Notes: generated from the sequence alone by a model not told the origin. A stretch of 64,000 nucleotides of DNA from an uncultured Prevotella sp. (GCA_934281565.1 CAKQXI010000002.1:7959-71958); one strand, 5' to 3'; positions 11,501 to 20,610 are shown, numbered from the stretch's first letter. Made by a program: numbers and translations.

Positions 11501-11780
11501 GGGCTTCACCAATCCTCTTACAGAACAGTTCTTCACCGACTACTTCGTTGAGAACGCTTCATTCTTGAAGATGGACAACATCTCCTTGGGTTACTCATTC
11601 CAGGGTCTCTTTGGCTGTGGCAAATACAAGGGCATCAGTGGACGTATCTACGCAACCGTACAGAACGTATTCACTATCACAAACTACAGTGGCATCGACC
11701 CTGAGGTTGCCAGCGGTATCGACAACTCGCTCTACCCACGTCCATTCACAACTGTTATTGGACTCAACTTAAACTTCTAA
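8592..11780 (+). CDS. susC: SusC/RagA-family TonB-linked outer-membrane receptor for starch oligosaccharides
   Basis: A 1062-aa protein with signal peptide (ending LLLTASSFAQ), a carboxypeptidase-regulatory-like domain at about residues 33-105 (IKGQVKDASGEPVMGATI), a TonB box region (ALNEVVVIGYG), the plug domain (about 115-240, with IRIRGGSSLNASNDPLIVID) and a 22-strand barrel ending in the aromatic terminus VIGLNLNF. SusC proteins import glycans across the outer membrane with a SusD lid. susD follows after 19 bp. The paired ATGs at 8592 and 8595 leave the exact start open by one codon. The locus (GH97, GH77, amylase) points to starch as substrate. Confidence 0.96.
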   Translation: MMKQVKIKLPLRMLTLAGGLLLTASSFAQGNAIKGQVKDASGEPVMGATITVNGKAVGITDMDGNFSVNAAPGTNLTFTYLGMTPQTVKASSNMVITLTDDSKALNEVVVIGYGVAKKNDLTGSVTAIKPDDMNHGLQTNAQDMISGKIAGVSVISNDGAPGSGAQIRIRGGSSLNASNDPLIVIDGLAMDNYGVQGLSNPLSMVNPNDIESFTVLKDASATAIYGSRASNGVIIITTKKGRSGQAPKVSYSGNMSISTKKKTFDVMSGPEYQEFIKNLYGEKSAAYRSLGWYTYDNETINPVEKDNKITGYKSTFNQVGEQQFADTNWQDEIYRTAVSHDHNVTIQGGLKNMPYRASLGYTNNQGIIKTSKFERYTASLSLNPSFLQDHLKFNINGKGMIAKSRYADSGAIGAARYMDPTKPVRANNGVYEKYFGGYTQWYSASSTYLDPSWGISYNRNATSNPVAMLELKNDRATSKTFVGNIEADYKIHGFEDLHIHMNAGADYSTGKQDTDISPYSYSNNYFGYTGWSKMDTYNLSFNAYIQYLKDINKANHIDVMAGYEYQKFHKKTDWDGYGMYPTTCGMTQEITKQDLTKETIPLAGTKYNAPTSGTLYKTENYLVSFFGRLNYSLLDRYLFTFTLRDDGSSRFAKGNRWGLFPSAALAWKMKEETFLKDVKWIEDAKLRLGWGKTGQQEGIGDYTYMATFTPNQDHAYYGAIKDANGNGVTYRPDAFNTDLTWEKTTTWNAGLDFSFFRDRWILNLDWYYRKTTDLINSVYVSAGSNFRNKVTSNIGSLHNTGFELSTIVRPIQTKDLRWELNYNLTYNKNKIDELVGGNSAGYLVETGGVSAGTGSTIQAHAVGHPASAFYVYQQAYDKDGKPLQNTYVDRNGNGYIDSGDRYFYYKPAPDVTMGFGSKLIYKNWDFSFSMRASLGNYVYNDNFAGSCNVGSGSVYALGYLGNRPTEAVKLGFTNPLTEQFFTDYFVENASFLKMDNISLGYSFQGLFGCGKYKGISGRIYATVQNVFTITNYSGIDPEVASGIDNSLYPRPFTTVIGLNLNF

Positions 11781-11799
11781 TTACTTAAGGATTATTATT

Positions 11800-13446
11800 A
11801 TGAGACTAATGAAAATTAAAAATATATTGCCTATTGCAGCAATGACTGTAGCATCATTAGGATTCTCATCATGTGTTGGAGACTTGGATGCTGACAACAT
11901 CAACCCTCAGCAGGTTCCTACCGCCAACTATGATGCCCTTTTGAATAAGGTATATGCCAATATGGTATTGACAGGACAGAAAGGTCCTGATGGCAGTGGC
12001 GACATCGATGACATCGACGAAGGAACATCCAGCTTGATCCGCCAGTTGTGGAACGCTAACGAGCTTCCTACCGACGAGGCTGAATGTATCTGGGGTGATG
12101 CTGGTATTCCTGAGTTCAACCATGATTCTTGGGGTGACGCTCATCCTATGATGAAGGCTCTTTACTACCGCCTTTACATGGGTATCACATACGCCAACAA
12201 CTACTTGGAGGCAACAACAGGTTCTACTGACGAAGGCATCAGCACCAAACGTGCAGAGGCTCGTTTCTTGAGAGCCCTCCATTATTCTTACTTGATGGAT
12301 CTCTTTGGCAATGTACCTTTGGTACTCACTGTTTCCAAGGAATCTGCGCCTCAAGTGACACGCAAGACACTCTTTGATTTCGTAAATGGTGAGTTGCGTG
12401 AAGTTTGTGGTGAGACTTCTGACGCAACAGAAGTATTGAGCGATGCCAAGGTCGTTAGTGGAACAGACAATGCTTATGGTCGTGCCAACAAGGCAGCCGC
12501 TTGGTTGCTTCTTGCCCGAAACTACATCAACTCTAATGTTTATGCTGGCACAGAGCACAACGATTCTGCCAAGTATTTTGCCAATAAGGTAATAGAATCA
12601 CCTTATAACTTGTGCAAGGAGGCTACGGGAAGTTATTCAGGTTTCCAAAAGCTCTTTATGGCAGACAATGACGTAAATGGCGCACAGAATGAAATCATTC
12701 TTCCTGCTATCCATGATGGTTGGGACACCCAGACATGGGGTGGTTGCTTGTTCTTGATTGCATCTACTACCAACGATGCAATTCTGAAAGACTACCCTAC
12801 TGGTACCTCCGAGCAATGGGGTGGTAACCATGCACGCAAGCAATTCGTACAGAAGTTCTATCCAAGTAGCGAGCCTATCCAAGGAACTCCAACTGATCTC
12901 ATCAGCCAATCTGGCGCTGACAAGCGTGCCTTGTTCTACACAAAGGGACACACCATGAGCATCACTAAGGAGACTGATTTCACCAAGGGATATGCCTATG
13001 TGAAGTTCCTCAATCAATATGCTGGCTCAGGCAGTCCTAAGCATACCCAGTTCGTGGACACCGACTTCCCTATGCTCCGTTACGCAGAAGCATTGTTAAT
13101 CTACGCAGAGGCAGATGCTCGCATGAACAACGGTTCTTGCACAACAGACGGTCTTGCCAAGATCAAGGAAATCCGTGAAAGAGCTGGTTTGGATGTAAGC
13201 AATTTGACCTCATTCTCTCTTGATGACATCTGCGATGAGTGGGCAAGAGAGTTTGGCTTCGAGGGACGTCGCCGTATGGATTTGATACGTTTCGGCAAGT
13301 TCGGTGGTCAGAGCAAGTACAAGTGGGAATGGATGGGTGGCACCCAGGATGGTACTCCATTCGATGCACACTTCAACCTCTATGCTATACCTAATAGTGA
13401 CATCAACAGTAACACTACTGGTTTGAAGCAAAACCCTGGTTATTAA
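11800..13446 (+). CDS. susD: SusD/RagB-family starch-binding lipoprotein
   Basis: A 548-aa lipoprotein with signal peptide and lipobox Cys in GFSSCVGDLDADN; the acidic residues after Cys fit Bacteroidota surface export. Family hallmarks include the TPR-type helices (RAEARFLRALHYSYLMDLFGN), the RYAEALLIYAEADAR segment and the C-terminal EWAREFGFEGRRRMDLIRFG. It forms the lid of the SusC transporter and binds starch helices on the cell surface. An alternative start four codons in (MKIKNI) is possible. It belongs to the susCDEF operon. Confidence 0.95.
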   Translation: MRLMKIKNILPIAAMTVASLGFSSCVGDLDADNINPQQVPTANYDALLNKVYANMVLTGQKGPDGSGDIDDIDEGTSSLIRQLWNANELPTDEAECIWGDAGIPEFNHDSWGDAHPMMKALYYRLYMGITYANNYLEATTGSTDEGISTKRAEARFLRALHYSYLMDLFGNVPLVLTVSKESAPQVTRKTLFDFVNGELREVCGETSDATEVLSDAKVVSGTDNAYGRANKAAAWLLLARNYINSNVYAGTEHNDSAKYFANKVIESPYNLCKEATGSYSGFQKLFMADNDVNGAQNEIILPAIHDGWDTQTWGGCLFLIASTTNDAILKDYPTGTSEQWGGNHARKQFVQKFYPSSEPIQGTPTDLISQSGADKRALFYTKGHTMSITKETDFTKGYAYVKFLNQYAGSGSPKHTQFVDTDFPMLRYAEALLIYAEADARMNNGSCTTDGLAKIKEIRERAGLDVSNLTSFSLDDICDEWAREFGFEGRRRMDLIRFGKFGGQSKYKWEWMGGTQDGTPFDAHFNLYAIPNSDINSNTTGLKQNPGY

Positions 13447-13477
13447 TACATATCTCATGATTTAATAAGATTATAAT

Positions 13478-14662
13478 ATGAAAAAGTTTAATATAATGAC
13501 TGCAATGTTGGTAGGTCTCATGGCTTTCGCTTCTTGCGATAGCGACAGAGATGACAATCCAACCTTGACAGTGCCAGAATCATTCAATCTCCTTAAACCA
13601 GAGATTGGTGACAATATCATAGATTTGGAGAGCAGCGAGTACGTCCAGTTCAAGGCTGAGAAAGCTGCCAACTATGGTTTCCCTACGGAAACGTCATACT
13701 GGATTCAGATTGCAGGCGATGACAATGCTGACTTCAAGAACGAGGATCGCATCTTCTCCACTTCTACCAAAGGTAACTCCATCACTTACAATGCACCAGC
13801 CAACGAGTTTGACTTGTGCGTGATGAAAATCAAGGGATGGGAAGAAGAAAGCCAAGTCGTTAGAGACCAGCCTATCACTTTGAATGTACGTATGGTAAGC
13901 TGTCCTAAGAACTTGAACGACTCTGCTAACTACGTTTATACCAATGTTCAGCAAGTAAAGATTTATCCATACTTCATTAAGGAGAGCTTGCCACAGTTCT
14001 GGTATCTCACTGGTGGAAATGTCGCTGATGGAAGCTGGGCAAATGATGCATCGAAGATTGGTACTGGTATGTTGCCAATGTATGTAAAGGAAGATGAATC
14101 TTACGACAAGTTTACAGGTGATGGTACTGTTCAATACACAGGTTACCTTCCTGCTGGCGACTTCAAGATTATAGCTCCTAAGGGCTTGTCAAACTGGAAC
14201 TATGGTCTTGGTGGCGGAACCATCACAAAGGATGGTGGTGAAGACTTCAAATACCGTGACGGTGGTGACGATACTGGTAACTTGACCGTAGCAGATCCTG
14301 GCTATTATGTACTTGAAGTTAATACCAAGGAGCACAAGATGAAAGTTTCTCCTTACAACTCTGACTACAAGTACTACAAAGGTGACATCGTAGATTACAC
14401 CTCTATGAAAGTTGGCGACACTGCCATGTCTCCAATCTCTACAGTAGCAGGCAGCAAGAACCACGACTGGTATGCTGAAATCACGTTGGCATCTAAGACG
14501 GAGTTGGTGTTCTCTTCTGGCGACACAACTTGGGGTAGCTCTATCTTCCCTTGCGCTATTGGCAACAAGGATGGTGGTGTTTCCATCCCATGCGACAAGG
14601 GTACTTACAAGGTTTACTTCAATGATATTAGTGGTGCATACTCTTTCGTAGAGCAAAAATAA
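13478..14662 (+). CDS. susE: SusE-like outer-membrane starch-binding lipoprotein
   Basis: A 394-aa lipoprotein (signal then FASCDSDRDDNP, a Cys followed by acidic residues typical of surface lipoproteins). The N-terminal Ig-like SusE domain is visible around PTLTVPESFNLLKPEIG and is followed by two beta-rich repeat modules of the SusE/SusF starch-binding type, for example PQFWYLTGGNVADGSW and GYYVLEVNTKEHKMKV. These proteins hold starch at the surface without catalysis. It is third in the operon, 31 bp after susD. Assignment rests on position and fold signatures, as sequence identity in this family is low. Confidence 0.85.
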   Translation: MKKFNIMTAMLVGLMAFASCDSDRDDNPTLTVPESFNLLKPEIGDNIIDLESSEYVQFKAEKAANYGFPTETSYWIQIAGDDNADFKNEDRIFSTSTKGNSITYNAPANEFDLCVMKIKGWEEESQVVRDQPITLNVRMVSCPKNLNDSANYVYTNVQQVKIYPYFIKESLPQFWYLTGGNVADGSWANDASKIGTGMLPMYVKEDESYDKFTGDGTVQYTGYLPAGDFKIIAPKGLSNWNYGLGGGTITKDGGEDFKYRDGGDDTGNLTVADPGYYVLEVNTKEHKMKVSPYNSDYKYYKGDIVDYTSMKVGDTAMSPISTVAGSKNHDWYAEITLASKTELVFSSGDTTWGSSIFPCAIGNKDGGVSIPCDKGTYKVYFNDISGAYSFVEQK

Positions 14663-14716
14663 TTCATCAAACATGGGGAGAGGATAATCCCTCTCCCCTC
14701 TTAAAAAGAAATTATC

Positions 14717-16156
14717 ATGAAAATTAAATCATATTTATTGGCAGGTTTAGCAACATTCGCTTTGGTATCTTGCAATGAGAGTTTCAACGACTGGACAGAG
14801 CAAGCTACCAATACACAAGGCGAAACTGTTGCATTCGGCAATGGTGCCGTTAAAGCTGTTGATGCCATTGATTTTTCAAAGTTTGACGAGAATACTGATT
14901 CTGTTCAAATTTGTGAAATAACAAAGGCACCGACTTCATCCGATGGAGCTTACACAAGTGCTTACACACTTCGTATTCCATACACGGATAAAAAGGGAGA
15001 AGCCCAGACTGAAGTCTTGAAGATGGGTTCTACTGGTAAGGTGAAATATGCAGACTTCAAGTCTTTCGTTGAAACTGTTTATACCAAACGCCCAAAAGTA
15101 AACGACATAACAGCTACTGTTAGAGCTACAATGTCTATGAGCAACACCAACGCAAGTTATCTCACCTCTGATGAGTTTATCATCAAGGCTAAGCCAAATG
15201 CTCCAATTATCGAGAATGCTTATTACTACTATGGTGCTTCTACTAAATGGTCTAAGACAGACAAGACTTACAAACTTGCGAATAGTGGTGCAGACGTATA
15301 CGAGGATCCTGTATTCACAGCTATCATTCCTGCTCCTAAGAATGCGGATGGAACAGCTGCAGACAACTGGTTCAAGATTGCTCCTGAGTCTGCGTTTACA
15401 CTTTCTGAAGATGCTTTCGAGACAAATGTTATTGGTGCAGCAGAGGATGGTGAGAAAGGTCTTGAAGGTAGCTTTGTACAGGGAAAAGACAAGGCTCAAG
15501 CTTGGAACATTACCGATAAGGATGCCAAATATTATAAGATTGAACTGAATATGTTGGAGGGTACTTATAAGGTTACTCCTTTGAAGTTTGAAGAAATCAT
15601 GTATGTATCAGGCGATGGCAATAATTGGTCTAAAACTGAAGAAGGAAATGACTATCTTACCACATCAACTTATGACGGAAAATATGAAGGCTATATGTAC
15701 CTTGATGGTGGATTTAAGGTCAAGACTTCTGTTGACTGGTCTGGCACTTGCTATGGAAAGGACTTCAGTACGGCAAAAGATGCTCCTAATATGTCAATAG
15801 ACAAGTCTGGTTACTACAAGGTAAACGTAGATATTCTGAATAAGAAGCTGGAAACTACAGCTATTACCAGCATTGGCATTGTTGGTTCTGCAACACCTAC
15901 AGGTTGGGATAAAGATACCAATCTCACATACAACAAGGACGGTCGCTATTGGGAAATCAAGGGTATCTATTTGACCAAGGACGATTTTAAATTCAGAGCA
16001 AATGGCGCTTGGGAAATAGCCTGGGGAGGTGACATGAACAAGCTTGAGACTCGTGATGGTGCTCCTAACTGTAAATGCGAGTCTGAAGGAACATATGACA
16101 TCAAGTTCTATGCTTGGGCATACGGAAAAGCCAAGTGCATCTTGACTAAGAAGTAA
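14717..16156 (+). CDS. susF: SusF-like outer-membrane starch-binding lipoprotein
   Basis: A 479-aa lipoprotein (LATFALVSCNESFNDW) with an N-terminal SusE/F-type domain and repeated starch-binding modules. The signature GYYKVNVDILNKKLETT is followed by GIVGSATPTGWDKDTNL, and the protein ends in a last module with GTYDIKFYAWAYGKAKC. Last gene of the operon, 54 bp after susE and ahead of a strong terminator. It probably works with SusE to capture starch. The symbols susE and susF are given by position and could be exchanged without changing the meaning. Confidence 0.85.
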   Translation: MKIKSYLLAGLATFALVSCNESFNDWTEQATNTQGETVAFGNGAVKAVDAIDFSKFDENTDSVQICEITKAPTSSDGAYTSAYTLRIPYTDKKGEAQTEVLKMGSTGKVKYADFKSFVETVYTKRPKVNDITATVRATMSMSNTNASYLTSDEFIIKAKPNAPIIENAYYYYGASTKWSKTDKTYKLANSGADVYEDPVFTAIIPAPKNADGTAADNWFKIAPESAFTLSEDAFETNVIGAAEDGEKGLEGSFVQGKDKAQAWNITDKDAKYYKIELNMLEGTYKVTPLKFEEIMYVSGDGNNWSKTEEGNDYLTTSTYDGKYEGYMYLDGGFKVKTSVDWSGTCYGKDFSTAKDAPNMSIDKSGYYKVNVDILNKKLETTAITSIGIVGSATPTGWDKDTNLTYNKDGRYWEIKGIYLTKDDFKFRANGAWEIAWGGDMNKLETRDGAPNCKCESEGTYDIKFYAWAYGKAKCILTKK

Positions 16157-16170
16157 ATTAAAATATTTTG

Positions 16171-16207
16171 AAAAAGCGACTCTCGGAATGCGAGAGTCGC
16201 TTTTTTA
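16171..16207 (+). terminator. Rho-independent terminator of the susCDEF operon
   Basis: A perfect 10-bp GC-rich stem (16176-16185 with 16191-16200, loop GAATG) is followed by six T and preceded by five A. It ends the operon 20 nt after the susF stop. Confidence 0.92.
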
Positions 16208-16218
16208 TTTTCTAAACA

Positions 16219-16250
16219 TTTGGATGTTACAGAGAATAGTCGTACATTTG
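16219..16250 (+). promoter_or_regulatory. Full Bacteroidota promoter for the DUF4186 gene
   Basis: TTTG at 16219-16222, a 20-bp spacer, then TACATTTG at 16243-16250. Both elements and the spacing match the family consensus. Confidence 0.7.
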
Positions 16251-16275
16251 CAATGCAAATCAAAATGACAGCAAT

Positions 16276-16881
16276 GTGAAAAGAGATGACAAGGTTTTAA
16301 ATTCTCCAGACTTGACACATTTATTTTCTTTGCCCCATAAAGACCTGTTTCAACGTTTGAAAGAGGAGGTTAAAAAAATATGTATGTATCACAAAATGAA
16401 GAAACCAAAAGAATTAGATTTATTCGCCTCCACTGATTTTGAAGATGTGGAAAAAGGAAGCGACAATATGACGACAAAAGAGGAACCTTTGCAGGCAATG
16501 CCAAAAGACATGACTACCTTGTTCCATCGTTTGTCACAGTCAAAGTTCCGCAGCAGTTTTTATCTGAACAAGAAAGACCGTGACATCATTTCAGATAAAG
16601 GCTTGGCGACAATCCGTGAACACGCTCAACAGATTATCGCCAAGCGATTAGCCCCTGCCATCATTCCTAACGATGGTAGGCAGACACCCATGCGCCATGG
16701 TACTTCCCCTGTATTCATTGCCCAGCATGCCACAGGTTGCTGTTGCCGTGGCTGTCTTGAGAAATGGCATCATATCCCAAAAGGAAAAGCCTTGACCGAT
16801 AATGAGCAAAATTATATTGTTGACGTAATCATGCAATGGATTGAAAAGAAAATAGAGACCGGAGGGAGTGTAAAAAAATAA
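16276..16881 (+). CDS. DUF4186 family protein
   Basis: The C-terminal 115 residues match DUF4186, including KFRSSFYLNKKDRDII, the RQTPMRHGTSPVFIAQHATG stretch and a CCCRGCLEKWHHI cysteine cluster that may bind metal. Function is unknown. The GTG at 16276 gives a 201-aa protein and lies about 25 nt past a consensus promoter, which supports it. In-frame ATGs at codons 37, 41 and 65 would give a size closer to the usual 110-130 aa, so the start is uncertain. The gene is flanked by terminators and appears monocistronic. Confidence 0.8.
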   Translation: MKRDDKVLNSPDLTHLFSLPHKDLFQRLKEEVKKICMYHKMKKPKELDLFASTDFEDVEKGSDNMTTKEEPLQAMPKDMTTLFHRLSQSKFRSSFYLNKKDRDIISDKGLATIREHAQQIIAKRLAPAIIPNDGRQTPMRHGTSPVFIAQHATGCCCRGCLEKWHHIPKGKALTDNEQNYIVDVIMQWIEKKIETGGSVKK

Positions 16882-16908
16882 GGCAGCGGATATCACATCC
16901 ACTGCCTT
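16880..16908 (-). terminator. Hairpin terminator of the M23 peptidase gene (possibly bidirectional)
   Basis: Twelve-nt arms 16880-16891 and 16897-16908 pair with one G:U, and in the minus direction the stem is followed by TATTTTTTTA. It overlaps the DUF4186 stop codon, so it may also terminate that gene. Confidence 0.8.
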
Positions 16909-16932
16909 TACACAACATAGTTTTCTTAGATA

Positions 16933-17880
16933 TTATGAGTATCTTATGATCTGACCTGGGGTCAGCTTTTTATCTTTCTTGTATCCATTGAGGCGACAAA
17001 TCTGGTCGATGGAAACACCACGCTTCTCGGCGATTGTAACCAAGGTCTCACCAAACTTAACCTTGTGATAGAGCTTCTCGCCACTCGTGCTACTCTCATA
17101 TCTTCCAACAGTACCACCATTGACTTCCTCCTGTGTATATCCACCATTGCCAATCTTTCCACGCACACTGTTTGCCTCGGAAGATTCTTGGGCATAGGTC
17201 TCTCGGTTGAAGTCATAGAAGTCGCCTGTAACATCCTGGTTCCGGAAATCAAACATCAACGCTGGATTTAAGGCTACCCCACAAAGACGAGTCTCGAAAT
17301 GGAGGTGAGAACCTGTGCTGCGCCCCGTGTTGCCACCAAGACCAATTACCTCACCAGACTTAACTTCCTGTCCTTCTTCCACTAACTGGGCGGAGAGGTG
17401 ACCATAGATAGTCTCCAGACCGTTATAGTGGCGGATGACGATATACTTACCATAGCCGCCACCTTCGTATCTTACGATACGCACCTTGCCAGAAAAAGCG
17501 GCACGGATAGAGTCGCCTATATAGACCTTGATGTCCATGCCCTTATGTTGGCGACCAAAGCTGGCACGGTAACCAAAATTGCTTGTAACGACACGACTTG
17601 GAGTAGGCATACAGAAGTGACGTAGGTCGATGCGGTAATGTTCGGGGAGAGAAGATGCCTTGTGAGCGAACTTGTTGGAGAAATCCTCGTAAAGCTCTGC
17701 AGATGGGTTCTCTCTATCTTCTATCATTTTATAGTGAGATACAGCAAGTGTATCAAGTGACTTCATTCGATGGTCGACAGGTGCTTGGCGTGCTAAGAGA
17801 TCCTGTGCGCAGGCAGGAGCCGCTGTTAACGTCAACAGCACAATGACGGATAATTTCTTTATGTTGTTTTTAAAACTCAT
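16933..17880 (-). CDS. Secreted M23-family metallopeptidase with C-terminal LysM domain
   Basis: Starting at MSFKNNIKKL gives a 315-aa protein with a clean signal peptide (TAAPACAQ). The LytM/M23 fold at about residues 100-210 carries the zinc motif GYRASFGRQHKGMDI, GLETIYGHL and STGSHLHFETRL, in which the catalytic H...D and HxH residues are all present. A low-complexity linker leads to a LysM domain at the C-terminus (YHKVKFGETLVTIAEKRGVS). Such proteins cut peptidoglycan cross-links or activate amidases. An upstream start at 17922 would put 14 charged residues before the signal, so it is rejected. Confidence 0.92.
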   Translation of the reverse strand: MSFKNNIKKLSVIVLLTLTAAPACAQDLLARQAPVDHRMKSLDTLAVSHYKMIEDRENPSAELYEDFSNKFAHKASSLPEHYRIDLRHFCMPTPSRVVTSNFGYRASFGRQHKGMDIKVYIGDSIRAAFSGKVRIVRYEGGGYGKYIVIRHYNGLETIYGHLSAQLVEEGQEVKSGEVIGLGGNTGRSTGSHLHFETRLCGVALNPALMFDFRNQDVTGDFYDFNRETYAQESSEANSVRGKIGNGGYTQEEVNGGTVGRYESSTSGEKLYHKVKFGETLVTIAEKRGVSIDQICRLNGYKKDKKLTPGQIIRYS

Positions 17881-17997
17881 ATTCTTTATTAATTCTACTT
17901 TTAGGGTTCGTCTTTTTGCCACAGAACAATAAATGAAATTCCGTGTAAAATCACTTAGACAAGTGCCTTAAAAAGCGATTTTGTTATATAGACGTTG

Positions 17998-18005
17998 CAA
18001 ATATA
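17998..18005 (-). promoter_or_regulatory. -7 box upstream of the M23 peptidase gene
   Basis: TATATTTG on the minus strand matches TAnnTTTG and gives a leader of about 110 nt. No clear -33 element is present. Confidence 0.45.
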
Positions 18006-18053
18006 TAAAAAATATTTTAAGAAAAGGTCGAATTAACAAAAATTATTCCGTTT

Positions 18054-18389
18054 TTAACTTTTCAAATGACGTAAAATGGCCAATGCAGGTGAATGTCCCA
18101 TGAAAATGTATTTTTTCACCTCTGGACTGGTGAATTTCTCGCAATGGAGATAAGCATCATAGAGTTGGTCTAAGTTGATGGTGAATTCCTTGCCCGAACT
18201 TTCTCGAATACCAATGATCATCTTCTTGGTGACGTGCATCTTGACATAGCGTATGCCAGTGATACTTTCTATCTCTTTTAAGTCTATGAGTTTTTCGCGC
18301 ATTTCCTCCTTGGACATCTTCTTGGAATGTTCTGGTCCTTGGTTGAATTCTTCAAAGAGGATGCCCTCTTCCATTTCCTGTTTTTTCAT
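18054..18389 (-). CDS. Small conserved-looking protein of unknown function
   Basis: A 111-aa, highly charged, probably cytoplasmic protein with no signal or membrane segment. Visible features are a Glu/Lys-rich N-terminus (residues 1-45) and a compact C-terminal half with GIRYVKMHVTKKMIIGIRE, a beta-strand-like pair, and DLYDAYLHCEKFTSPEVKKY-type helices. I do not recognise a family. It starts 27 bp after the recG stop on the same strand, so it is probably co-transcribed with recG. Confidence 0.7.
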   Translation of the reverse strand: MKKQEMEEGILFEEFNQGPEHSKKMSKEEMREKLIDLKEIESITGIRYVKMHVTKKMIIGIRESSGKEFTINLDQLYDAYLHCEKFTSPEVKKYIFMGHSPALAILRHLKS

Positions 18390-18416
18390 ATTTTCTCTTT
18401 GTTGTTAAAATTAGGG

Positions 18417-20513
18417 TTAGCTGATGGCAGCCCAGTTGATGTTTGTCTTTTTCATTTCCTTGAGCCTGTTCCAGAGCAAGGCATATTGTTGTTGGTTGCA
18501 TTGTGGGTCGGCATCGATGATAGCCTGTGCTTCTGTGCGTGCCAACTGGACGAGCTGCCCGTCCTTTGCAATGTTGGCTATCTTGAGGTCAAAAGCTATG
18601 CCACTTTGTTGCGTTCCCTCCAAATCGCCAGGTCCACGGAGCTTCAAGTCTGCTTCGGCAATACGGAAGCCATCGTTTGTATCGCACATGATGTCAATGC
18701 GTTTGCGAGTTTCCTCGCTCAACTTGTAATTGGTTACGAGGATGCAATAGCTCTGGTCGCAACCTCGTCCTACTCGCCCTCTCAACTGGTGCAACTGGGA
18801 CAGTCCGAACCGCTGTGCATCGAGTATGACCATCACCGAGGCATTGGGCACATTTACACCAACTTCTATTACCGTCGTGGCAACAAGTATCTGGGTCTCG
18901 CCCTTGACGAAGTGTTCCATTTCTTCTTCTTTCTCCGCAGGTTTCATCTTGCCATGTACCTTGCTCAAGTGGAATTCTGGGAATGCTTCTTTCAAGGTCT
19001 CAAAGCCTTCTTCCAAGTTCTTGAGGTCACTCTTTTCACTCTCCTTGATAAGGGGAAACACGATATATACTTGTCTGCCCATGTTGATTTGACGGCGGAT
19101 GCTTTGGTAAAGGCTTGTCAACTGGGTATCAAACTTATGCAGAGTCTGTATTGGCTTTCTTCCTGGTGGCAGTTCGTCTATGACACTTACATCAAGGTCA
19201 CCATAGATGGTCATCGCCAAAGTGCGAGGGATAGGCGTAGCTGTCATCACCAGCACATGAGGAGGGTTCTCGCTCTTGTTCCAGAGCTTGGCACGCTGGG
19301 CAACTCCAAAACGGTGTTGCTCATCAATGACGGCGATGCCAAGGTGCGCAAATTGCACATAGTCTTCAAGAACGGCATGAGTACCCACTAAGATTTTCAC
19401 ATCACCATTGACAAGTCCATCCAATATGGCTTGTCGCTTCTTTCCCTTTACAATGCCTGTGAGCAGTTCCACACGAATATCCATGCCTTTCAGGAACTCA
19501 CGGATGGTTTGTAGATGCTGCTCGGCAAGTATCTCGGTAGGAGCCATCATGCAAGCCTGGAAGCCATTGTCGAGTGCAATGAGCATGGTCATGAGAGCCA
19601 CGAGGGTCTTTCCAGAGCCTACGTCGCCTTGGAGGAGCCTATTCATCTGTCTTCCACTGCACATATCGGCACGGATTTCGTGCATCACTCGCTTTTGTGC
19701 TCCCGTGAGTTCAAAAGGCAAGTTGTGCGAATAGAAGCTGTTGAAGATGTCACCAACACGGTTGAATATGTAGCCACGGTATTTGCGGCGTTGGTCACTC
19801 GCGTACCTTAATATATTAAGTTGCACATAGAACAGTTCCTCAAACTTCAATCTCACCTGTGCCTTTTGCATCTCCTGATGGGAATGGGGATAATGGATAA
19901 GTCGGCAAGCCTCGTCCCTGGAAATAAGATGGAGGCGATTTACGATGAAGTCTGGGAGTGTTTCTGGGAGTGGTGGCAACTTCTCTACCAGTGTCTTGGT
20001 TATCTTTTCCATGGAGCGTGAGGTAAGCCCCATCTTCTTCATTTTCTCGGTAGTGCCATAATAGGGTTGCATCCCCATCTCGGAGAGCTGCAGGTTGCTG
20101 GCATCGTCCATGTCGGGATGGGCAAACTGGAAGCGTCCTCCATAGATGGACGGCTTGCCGAACACGATATACTCAGTGTTCACCTTATAAGTCTTGTAGA
20201 TGTATTGCGCTCCCCGGAACCAAACCAAGTCTACGACTCCGAAACCATCGGAGAAATGGGCGACAACACGTTTGTTGCGCTTCCCCGTGTCAAATTCCTC
20301 GAAGCTGAGTATTTTTCCCTTGATTTGCACAAAGGGCATATCGCTGGTAAGCTCACTGATATGATATACCTTGGTGCGGTCTACATATTTATAAGGATAG
20401 TATTCGAGCAAGTCACCGTATGAGCAGATACCAAGTTCCTTGCTCAGTATCTCTTTCTTCTTGGGACCTACGCCAGGCAGGTACATGATGTCTTGGTCAA
20501 GAATATTACTCAT
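18417..20513 (-). CDS. recG: ATP-dependent DNA helicase RecG
   Basis: A 698-aa protein of normal RecG length. The N-terminal wedge/OB domain (ITYLPGVGPKK-like DIMYLPGVGPKKKEIL, then VQIKGKILSFEEF) is followed by helicase motifs: Walker A GDVGSGKT, DEQHRFG box, TATPIPRTLAM, and the C-terminal QLRGRVGRG motif VI. RecG reverses stalled replication forks and branch-migrates Holliday junctions. A consensus promoter ends only 7 nt before the ATG, so the transcript may be nearly leaderless. Confidence 0.97.
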   Translation of the reverse strand: MSNILDQDIMYLPGVGPKKKEILSKELGICSYGDLLEYYPYKYVDRTKVYHISELTSDMPFVQIKGKILSFEEFDTGKRNKRVVAHFSDGFGVVDLVWFRGAQYIYKTYKVNTEYIVFGKPSIYGGRFQFAHPDMDDASNLQLSEMGMQPYYGTTEKMKKMGLTSRSMEKITKTLVEKLPPLPETLPDFIVNRLHLISRDEACRLIHYPHSHQEMQKAQVRLKFEELFYVQLNILRYASDQRRKYRGYIFNRVGDIFNSFYSHNLPFELTGAQKRVMHEIRADMCSGRQMNRLLQGDVGSGKTLVALMTMLIALDNGFQACMMAPTEILAEQHLQTIREFLKGMDIRVELLTGIVKGKKRQAILDGLVNGDVKILVGTHAVLEDYVQFAHLGIAVIDEQHRFGVAQRAKLWNKSENPPHVLVMTATPIPRTLAMTIYGDLDVSVIDELPPGRKPIQTLHKFDTQLTSLYQSIRRQINMGRQVYIVFPLIKESEKSDLKNLEEGFETLKEAFPEFHLSKVHGKMKPAEKEEEMEHFVKGETQILVATTVIEVGVNVPNASVMVILDAQRFGLSQLHQLRGRVGRGCDQSYCILVTNYKLSEETRKRIDIMCDTNDGFRIAEADLKLRGPGDLEGTQQSGIAFDLKIANIAKDGQLVQLARTEAQAIIDADPQCNQQQYALLWNRLKEMKKTNINWAAIS

Positions 20514-20520
20514 ACTTATG

Positions 20521-20552
20521 CAAAAGTACGACTTTATAGATTAATATGCAAA
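20521..20552 (-). promoter_or_regulatory. recG promoter (-33 TTTG, -7 TACTTTTG)
   Basis: On the minus strand TTTG (20549-20552), a 20-bp spacer and TACTTTTG (20521-20528) match the Bacteroidota consensus exactly. The expected start point is within a few bases of the ATG at 20513. Confidence 0.75.
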
Positions 20553-20610
20553 TGTTTAACTATTTTTTGCGTAAACCATGTACTTGGGCACACCATGCCC
20601 GAAGTTTGGT